This document shows, in pieces, positions 23,722-28,839 of a DNA stretch of 28,839 bases (position 1 is the first letter of the stretch; every line of letters starts with the position of its first letter). The stretch is taken from NCBI GenBank assembly GCA_035405645.1, contig DAONJL010000024.1, positions 1 to 28,839 on the forward strand. Reading direction: 5' to 3'. The translations under genes and the position numbers were made by a program. Source of the DNA: DAONJL01 sp035405645 [NCBI: bacterium]. GTDB taxonomy: Bacteria > JAGOBX01 > DAONJL01. Under the pieces are notes generated by a model. It made no database searches, was not told the DNA's origin, and saw only the letters and a list, made by a program, of their open reading frames with translations.

Positions 23722-24864
23722 ATGGCAGAAGCATTTATTGACCAATTTTTCAAATATATGATACAGACAGGTGCCTCAGACCTACACATTTCATCAGAAG
23801 CACCACCTATGTTAAGAATTGATGGTTCAATGCGTCCTATTCAAGAAGATTATCCACCATTAAGTGCTGAAGATGTTAGAAATATTTTATATGAAATAAT
23901 GCCTGATAGAAATAGACGACAATTTGAAGAAAATTGGGATACAGACTTTGCTTATGAAATACCAGAATTAGCACGATTTAGATGTAATATTTTTAAAGAT
24001 AGAAAAGGTGTGGGTGGTGTATTCAGAATTATTCCTTCAAAAATTCTTACCTGTGATGAATTAGGATTGCCAGATGCTGTAAAAAATCTATGTTATCTGA
24101 CTAAAGGATTAGTTTTAGTAACAGGACCAACAGGAAGTGGTAAATCAACAACTCTTGCAGCAATGATAGATTTAATAAATTCTACAAGAGAAGACCATAT
24201 AATTACAATTGAAGACCCAATCGAATTTGTTCATCAAAATAAAAAGTGTTTAGTAAATCAGAGAGAAGTAGGTGTCCATACAAAAAGTTTTAAAAATGCA
24301 TTAAGAGCGGCATTGCGTGAAGACCCTGATATTGTGCTTGTTGGTGAAATGCGCGACCTTGAAACAATATCAATAGCAATAGAAACAGCAGAAACAGGAC
24401 ACCTTGTATTTGGAACACTTCATACTACAACTGCTTATTCAACAGTTGATAGAATAATTGACCAATTCCCACCAAATCAACAAAATCAAATAAGAACAAT
24501 GCTGGCTGAATCATTAAAAGGAGTAATATCACAAACATTATTAAAAAAGCGAGGAAAAGGTAGAGTAGCAGCACTTGAAATATTAATTGGAACACCAGGA
24601 ATAGCAAATTTAATACGAGAAGGAAAAACATATCAAATTCCATCATCTTTACAAACAGGTCAAAGTTTAGGAATGCAAACATTAAATGATGCACTTATGA
24701 AATTAGTAAGAAAAAAATTAGTTGACCCAACAGAAGCATATATGAAATCAGTAGAAAAAGCAGGTATGCTGGAAGCATTAGAAGCAGAGGGCTATAAAAT
24801 TGATTTAAATAAAATTTCAGACTCATATAAAACGAAATCAGAAGAAGACTCAATGTGGTATTAA
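23722..24864 (+). CDS. pilT: Type IV pilus retraction ATPase PilT
   Basis: PilT is the hexameric cytoplasmic ATPase that drives pilus retraction, twitching and DNA uptake. The 380-residue protein has the usual length and all motor motifs: GPTGSGKSTTLAAMI near residue 135 (Walker A), DHIITIEDPIEF (Asp box), LREDPDIVLVGEMRDLET (Walker B) and ETGHLVFGTLHTTTA (His box). The late REGKTYQIPSSLQTG is the PilT-type AIREGKT region, which separates it from PilB and GspE. The C-terminal tail is extended and acidic. It is followed after 13 bases by rnhB. The prepilin gene is 18 kb away. Confidence 0.95.
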   Translation: MAEAFIDQFFKYMIQTGASDLHISSEAPPMLRIDGSMRPIQEDYPPLSAEDVRNILYEIMPDRNRRQFEENWDTDFAYEIPELARFRCNIFKDRKGVGGVFRIIPSKILTCDELGLPDAVKNLCYLTKGLVLVTGPTGSGKSTTLAAMIDLINSTREDHIITIEDPIEFVHQNKKCLVNQREVGVHTKSFKNALRAALREDPDIVLVGEMRDLETISIAIETAETGHLVFGTLHTTTAYSTVDRIIDQFPPNQQNQIRTMLAESLKGVISQTLLKKRGKGRVAALEILIGTPGIANLIREGKTYQIPSSLQTGQSLGMQTLNDALMKLVRKKLVDPTEAYMKSVEKAGMLEALEAEGYKIDLNKISDSYKTKSEEDSMWY

Positions 24865-24877
24865 ATAAAATTTTTAA

Positions 24878-25480
24878 ATGAAAATTTTGGAAAATAATTC
24901 TATTTACTATTATGAAGATTTTTATACGAATAAAATAATTGCAGGAAGTGATGAAGTAGGACGAGGACCTCTTGCTGGACCAGTTTTCGCAGCAATTGTA
25001 ATTTTAAAAAAAAATGAAAAAATAATTGGTTTAAAAGATTCAAAAAAACTTACTTCACAAAAAAGAGAAAAACTCTGTAAAGAAATACTATCAAAATCTT
25101 TGGACTGGTCTATTGGCATTGTAGATAATGAAATAATTGATAAAATAAATATATTAGAAGCAACAAAATTATCAATTAAAATTGCTTATAAAAATCTAAA
25201 AATCAAACCAGATATTTTATTAATTGATGCCTTAAAAATTCCAGAAATAGACTGTGAACAAATTTCAATTATCAAAGGTGACGAGAAAGTTGCCTCAATT
25301 GCTGCTGCTTCTATTGTTGCAAAAGTATTTCGTGACCAATTAATGAATATTTATTCAGAAATATATCCTATGTATAATTTTTCCAAAAATAAAGGCTATG
25401 GAACAAAAGAACATATAGAAAAAATAATGGAATTTGGTGCTTCGCCAATTCATAGAAAAAGTTTTAAAATAAAATATTAA
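24878..25480 (+). CDS. rnhB: Ribonuclease HII
   Basis: RNase HII cuts the RNA strand of RNA-DNA hybrids and removes single ribonucleotides from DNA. The 200-residue protein shows the catalytic GSDEVGRGPLAGPV (D25, E26), LLIDALKIP with the third acidic residue, and SIAAASIVAKVFRD. No strong ribosome site is present; the gene probably depends on readthrough from pilT, whose stop is 13 bases upstream. Confidence 0.95.
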   Translation: MKILENNSIYYYEDFYTNKIIAGSDEVGRGPLAGPVFAAIVILKKNEKIIGLKDSKKLTSQKREKLCKEILSKSLDWSIGIVDNEIIDKINILEATKLSIKIAYKNLKIKPDILLIDALKIPEIDCEQISIIKGDEKVASIAAASIVAKVFRDQLMNIYSEIYPMYNFSKNKGYGTKEHIEKIMEFGASPIHRKSFKIKY

Positions 25481-25489
25481 TTTTTTAAA

Positions 25490-25520
25490 TTGACAAATAA
25501 TAAATCAATTATGGTAAAAT
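25490..25520 (+). promoter_or_regulatory. Candidate promoter giving a leaderless transcript
   Basis: TTGACA at 25490-25495 and an extended -10 element TGGTAAAAT ending at 25520, with a 19-base spacer. A start point seven or eight bases downstream would fall on the ATG at 25528, so the mRNA would have almost no leader. The spacer is longer than ideal, though an extended -10 can compensate. Confidence 0.45.
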
Positions 25521-25527
25521 AAAATAA

Positions 25528-25823
25528 ATGATAGAAAATATAGATAAGAAAGAATTATTTCAATTATTATTAAATAATGATGAAATTATTAAAGAGTTGG
25601 TCTAGAAAAATTTCTCAAAATAATTCTTAAAAACCAAAACATTAAAGATATTATGAAAAATAAAATTGTTAAAACTATTGGTAAAGATGAAGTTGTAAAA
25701 GTTATTGGTGTAAATAGAATAAAAAAGATTTTAAATGAATTTGAAAATTCAAAGAAAAAAACAGCTGTAAAAAAACAAAATAATAATAAACAAAAAAGAT
25801 ATAATTTGATAACTAAAAATTAA
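25528..25823 (+). pseudogene. Small gene split by a frameshift
   Basis: Two frames read as one small, basic protein of about 97 residues. The first frame starts at ATG 25528 (ENIDKKELFQLLLNNDEI) and stops at TAG 25603. The second, in the frame one base back, is open from about 25598 and reads GLEKFLKIILKNQNIKDIM, then the lysine- and asparagine-rich tail to TAA 25821. Adding one base near 25597-25600 would join them. An ATG at 25653 could also start a 56-residue protein from the second frame alone. The family is unknown; the helical, Lys-rich make-up suggests nucleic-acid or partner binding, but that is only a guess. A sequencing error, a pseudogene or a programmed frameshift are possible. 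Confidence 0.5.
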
Positions 25824-25857
25824 TTCATTATTTTTAATAATTTTTTTATTTTTATTC

Positions 25858-25886
25858 TTGACTATTTTACAAAAATTTTTTATTTT
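25858..25886 (+). promoter_or_regulatory. Weak candidate promoter of the cNMP-binding gene
   Basis: TTGACT at 25858-25863, a 17-base spacer and TATTTT at 25881-25886. The -10 box is poor. It lies about 30 bases before the ATG at 25915. Confidence 0.35.
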
Positions 25887-25914
25887 TTTAAAAAAATAAA
25901 ATAATAAGGACACA

Positions 25915-26400
25915 ATGAAAATAATTGATTTATTATTTAAAATAAATAAACAGAATGATACAATTGTTCAATGTCTAAATAATGTTCAATTATTTGAAAA
26001 CCTCTCTTTATACGACCTTGAAAATTTAGCAGAAGTAATAACAGTAAAAAAATTTCCAGAAAATGCAATAATCTTTAAACAAAATGATGAAGCAGATGGC
26101 TTATGGATAATAGAAAAAGGAATTTTAAAAATTTATATGGAAATAGAAGAAGGAAAAGAAATTGAATTAACACAATTAGTTGATTACAATTATTTTGGTG
26201 AAATGGCATTAATTCAAAATGCAAAGCGCTCTGCTTCTGTAAAAACAATAATTCCATCAACCTTATATTTTTTAAGCAAGGAAAATTTTGAAAAATTAAT
26301 CAGGAAAAATTTAAAAACAGCAAATAAAATTTTATATAATATTTCACGAATGTTAAGCAAACGCTTACAAGAAAGTAATATAAAATTTTTATCAAAATAA
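25915..26400 (+). CDS. Cyclic-nucleotide-binding domain protein without DNA-binding domain
   Basis: This 161-residue protein is one Crp-type beta-roll, with FKQNDEADGLWIIEKGILKI in the barrel and YFGEMALIQNAKRSAS near residues 92-108 as the phosphate-binding cassette. The cassette has Gly, Glu and Arg in the usual places, so nucleotide binding is plausible. The roll is followed by about 30 helical residues (ILYNISRMLSKRLQESN) and ends there. There is no helix-turn-helix, so it is not a complete Crp/Fnr regulator. In other bacteria such stand-alone domains act with partner proteins. It is followed after 15 bases by a small membrane peptide gene and then comEC. Confidence 0.85.
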   Translation: MKIIDLLFKINKQNDTIVQCLNNVQLFENLSLYDLENLAEVITVKKFPENAIIFKQNDEADGLWIIEKGILKIYMEIEEGKEIELTQLVDYNYFGEMALIQNAKRSASVKTIIPSTLYFLSKENFEKLIRKNLKTANKILYNISRMLSKRLQESNIKFLSK

Positions 26401-26415
26401 AAAAGGAGTAATAAG

Positions 26416-26571
26416 ATGGATAATCAAGCAAAAGCATTAATAATGGTTTTAGTTTTATCATTGATTATGGGAGTCATTGTAATTAGTTTTAATCAAGATT
26501 TTCGAATAGATAAAATTTTAAAAAGTAATCGCACATATTTCCCATTAGCAAAAGTAGAAGGTAGGGAGTAA
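26416..26571 (+). CDS. Small single-helix membrane peptide
   Basis: A strong ribosome site (AAAGGAG) precedes an ATG that opens a 51-residue frame. One hydrophobic helix (ALIMVLVLSLIMGVIVISF, about residues 7-25) follows a short polar N-terminus, and the rest is a basic cytoplasmic or external tail. I do not recognise a family. The four-base gap to comEC and 15-base gap from the cNMP-binding gene suggest one transcript. Confidence 0.6.
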   Translation: MDNQAKALIMVLVLSLIMGVIVISFNQDFRIDKILKSNRTYFPLAKVEGRE

Positions 26572-26575
26572 AAAT

Positions 26576-28839
26576 ATGAGTAATAAAATAATGGCGTGTT
26601 GCTGGTTTTTTATTATAGGCATAGTGATAGGGACTCTTTATGCTATATCAATTGATTATATTCCAAAATTATATATTATTTCATTAGTCTTATTTTTATT
26701 AGGACTTATATTATTAATATTAAAGAAAAAATTAAATTTAGCAATTCCTGCTTTTATAGGGCTTTTCTTTTTATTAATAGCATTTCTAATTTTTGGTTAC
26801 ACACGATATATTCATTTAACTAAAATAACTGATAAAAATCATATATCAAATTTTACAGAAAAAGGCTGGGGAAAAATAAAAGTTGAAATTGAAGGTTATG
26901 TTTCAGAAGACCCTGATATATTTGAAGATAAAACAAGATTAATAGTAACGCCATTAACATATCGAAGATTAGATGATGAAGAAAATTTAGGAATAGTAAA
27001 AATCAGTGGTGGTGATATTTTTGTTCAAATAAAAAAAGATAATTTTGGTAGAGAAAATGAGAGTTGGTATGAAGTTTCTACCTCAAAAATATACGGTGCA
27101 AAAGTTACTCTTCGCGGTAAATTATTAGACCCACCGATTGCAAGTAATCCAGGAACTCTTGATTGGGCTCAAAATCTCAAAGCATTTGGTTATTTCGCTG
27201 TTATGTGGAGTCCAGAAATTGATGTTGAGCGTGATGCTTCAGGAAAACTCGTTAAAGTTTCAGTTAATGGTGCTTTTTTAGATTGGCTAACAAATTTTGC
27301 ATTAAATGTAAAAGAAAAAATGTTGAAAGTAATAAGACAAACAATGCCTTATCCAGAATCTGCTTTTTTAGGCGGTGTTACTCTTGGTTTAAAAAGAGGT
27401 CTTTCAGGTAAACCCTGTATTAAAAACAGTTATTATAAAGCATTATTAGAATCAGTTTATAAAGAGGATGAAGAAATATTAAATGAATGGTATAAAAAAT
27501 ATGATAAACGAAAAGAAGTTTGTGATGAAATGATTGAAAATGAATTTCGCTGGGCTGGTGTCAGTCATGTGCTCGCTGTTTCAGGCCTACATGTCACTAT
27601 TATTACTGCTATGCTTGTCGGTATTTTTTCTGCTTTTAAAATGAAGAAAAAAATTTATGCACCATTAGTTGTTTTTTGTTTAATTGTTTTTTGTATTATT
27701 ACTGGTGCGCCGCCGTCGTCTACTCGTGCTGTTATTATGAATAGTATTGCTCTTATTACTTTTGTCTATGGTGGCAAAGGACTAAAAACTTCATTATTAT
27801 TTGGTATTGCTGGTGCTGCTTTTTTAATTCTTTTATATAATCCTTCTGCAATTTATCAACCTTCATTTACTCTTTCTTTTGGCGCTGTTTTATCACTCGG
27901 TCTTTTAACTGGACCAGTTGAATATTACCTTCGTAAACTAAAAGGTCTTCCTTTCTGGTTTACAATCTTTTATTTGCTTGTTATTACTTTTGTTGCTAAT
28001 AATTTCTGGTTTGCTTTTAAATCCACACAGGGTTTAATTATTTCTATTGGTTTATATTTTGTGTTATTGTTTTTATTAATAAAAATAGATAGTATGTATC
28101 CAATTTTTGGTTCCTATGGCTTTAATAATTTACCTTTATGGATACGTGGTTTTATTTCTGCGCAATTCGCTATTCAATTAGGTATGATGACACCTCTATC
28201 TTCTTTTTATTTTGGGCGTATGCCTATTGCTGGTCCTTATGCAAATATTATTGCTATTCCTCTTATTGGTGTTATTGTGCAATTAGGTATGATTGCTGGT
28301 CTTATTGGTATGATCCCTTACTTAGGTATTTACATTGCACTTTTGTTAAATGCTTCTAATTATCTTCTTTGTAAATTCTTTTTACTTGTCGCTCATTATT
28401 CAAAAGAGTGGTTTATTTATCCTGCTGTGCCTAAATTAACTGTTGGACAATTATTATTATATTATGCTGTTATTCTTGTTTTTGTCTGGCATATGAGAAT
28501 TATTTACCAATTAAAAAAATTATTCTTTGCTTATAATATTTTCACTGAAACTTCGAGTCAGAAAAAAATTACTTTTTCTTTAATTGGCCTTGCTCTTGTT
28601 TTATTTATTATTGGTCTTATTATTGTTACTCCGACTTATCATCATAAATTTAAAATTACTAATTTATCTACTGGTTTTAGTTCTGCTTCTTTTGTTGAAT
28701 TTCCAAATGAAACTTTCTGGCTTATTGATGGTGCTATAAATATTGAAGGTGAATATCGCCATCCATTTGCACGGAGAAATGAAGGCGAACAAACTGTATT
28801 ACAATTTTTAATTTCCAAACGCATTACAAAACTTGATGG
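26576..28839 (+). CDS. comEC: ComEC/Rec2 DNA-uptake channel, 3' end missing
   Basis: ComEC carries single-stranded DNA across the inner membrane during natural transformation. 754 codons are open here and continue past the window edge. Order: three N-terminal helices, an OB-like region with SNPGTLDWAQNLKAFGYF, then the competence domain (GVSHVLAVSGLHVTIITAML, TGAPPSSTRAVIMNSIALI, IAGPYANIIAIPLIGVIVQL), and the start of a metallo-beta-lactamase-like domain (ETFWLIDGA). Between the OB region and the competence domain lies a longer charged insert of about 45 residues. The usual DVGQGDA motif at the start of the last domain is replaced by NLSTGFSSASFVEF. The ATG at 26576 lies four bases after the small peptide gene. 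Confidence 0.92.
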   Translation, partial: MSNKIMACCWFFIIGIVIGTLYAISIDYIPKLYIISLVLFLLGLILLILKKKLNLAIPAFIGLFFLLIAFLIFGYTRYIHLTKITDKNHISNFTEKGWGKIKVEIEGYVSEDPDIFEDKTRLIVTPLTYRRLDDEENLGIVKISGGDIFVQIKKDNFGRENESWYEVSTSKIYGAKVTLRGKLLDPPIASNPGTLDWAQNLKAFGYFAVMWSPEIDVERDASGKLVKVSVNGAFLDWLTNFALNVKEKMLKVIRQTMPYPESAFLGGVTLGLKRGLSGKPCIKNSYYKALLESVYKEDEEILNEWYKKYDKRKEVCDEMIENEFRWAGVSHVLAVSGLHVTIITAMLVGIFSAFKMKKKIYAPLVVFCLIVFCIITGAPPSSTRAVIMNSIALITFVYGGKGLKTSLLFGIAGAAFLILLYNPSAIYQPSFTLSFGAVLSLGLLTGPVEYYLRKLKGLPFWFTIFYLLVITFVANNFWFAFKSTQGLIISIGLYFVLLFLLIKIDSMYPIFGSYGFNNLPLWIRGFISAQFAIQLGMMTPLSSFYFGRMPIAGPYANIIAIPLIGVIVQLGMIAGLIGMIPYLGIYIALLLNASNYLLCKFFLLVAHYSKEWFIYPAVPKLTVGQLLLYYAVILVFVWHMRIIYQLKKLFFAYNIFTETSSQKKITFSLIGLALVLFIIGLIIVTPTYHHKFKITNLSTGFSSASFVEFPNETFWLIDGAINIEGEYRHPFARRNEGEQTVLQFLISKRITKLD

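Noticed and set aside
1-28839. CRISPR arrays, rRNA and tRNA genes
   Set aside because: No regularly spaced direct repeats and no conserved rRNA or tRNA sequence or cloverleaf could be found by eye on either strand.

Overview
The window is a very AT-rich bacterial chromosome segment, with long A and T runs in every intergenic gap, short Shine-Dalgarno sites and tightly packed or overlapping genes. The gene set points to an anaerobic, hydrogen-metabolising bacterium with type IV pili, perhaps from a poorly cultured phylum: a group 4 [NiFe]-hydrogenase fused to an Mrp-type antiporter, PilT and a prepilin, ComEC, and a short aconitase of the Aquifex type. I cannot place it taxonomically from this sequence alone.

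Layout. 1-130 holds one copy of a dispersed repeat and the tail of an unidentified reading frame. 343-5136 is a leftward gene string: prepilin, thpR, a charged coiled-coil protein, nagA and aconitase, with a good promoter at 5178-5205. 5137-5861 holds that promoter, a second repeat copy, a decayed transposase-like remnant and a strong rightward promoter at 5684-5712. 5862-19144 is one rightward run of 18 genes: a CBS-domain protein, HydB-like and HydG-like electron-transfer subunits, a short molybdopterin-oxidoreductase-like iron-sulfur protein, a HycB-like ferredoxin, the hydrogenase core (NuoH-, NuoB-, NuoC- and NuoD-like), a NuoL-like antiporter subunit, an MbhD/E-like protein, MrpB to MrpG, and an NuoI-like ferredoxin. 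A HycI-type maturation protease (19125-19667) lies on the opposite strand and overlaps the end of that run. After a 363-base gap come leftward genes for a small PQ-loop-like membrane protein and htpG, then a P-loop kinase and cytidine deaminase. From 23460 onward are the third repeat copy, pilT, rnhB, a small frameshifted gene, a cNMP-binding protein, a 51-residue membrane peptide and comEC, which runs off the right edge.

How the parts fit. The central operon looks like a single respiratory machine. HydG would exchange electrons with NAD(P)H through FAD, and HydB, the short MopB-like protein and the ferredoxins would pass them to the [NiFe] site. The membrane arm would couple this to H+ or Na+ movement, and HycI would mature the large subunit. 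The joining of a sulfhydrogenase-type HydB/HydG module to a group 4 hydrogenase with a complete Mrp set is the most interesting content here. A second theme is a dispersed repeat found about 80-85 bases upstream of two separate type IV pilus genes, in the same orientation relative to each gene.
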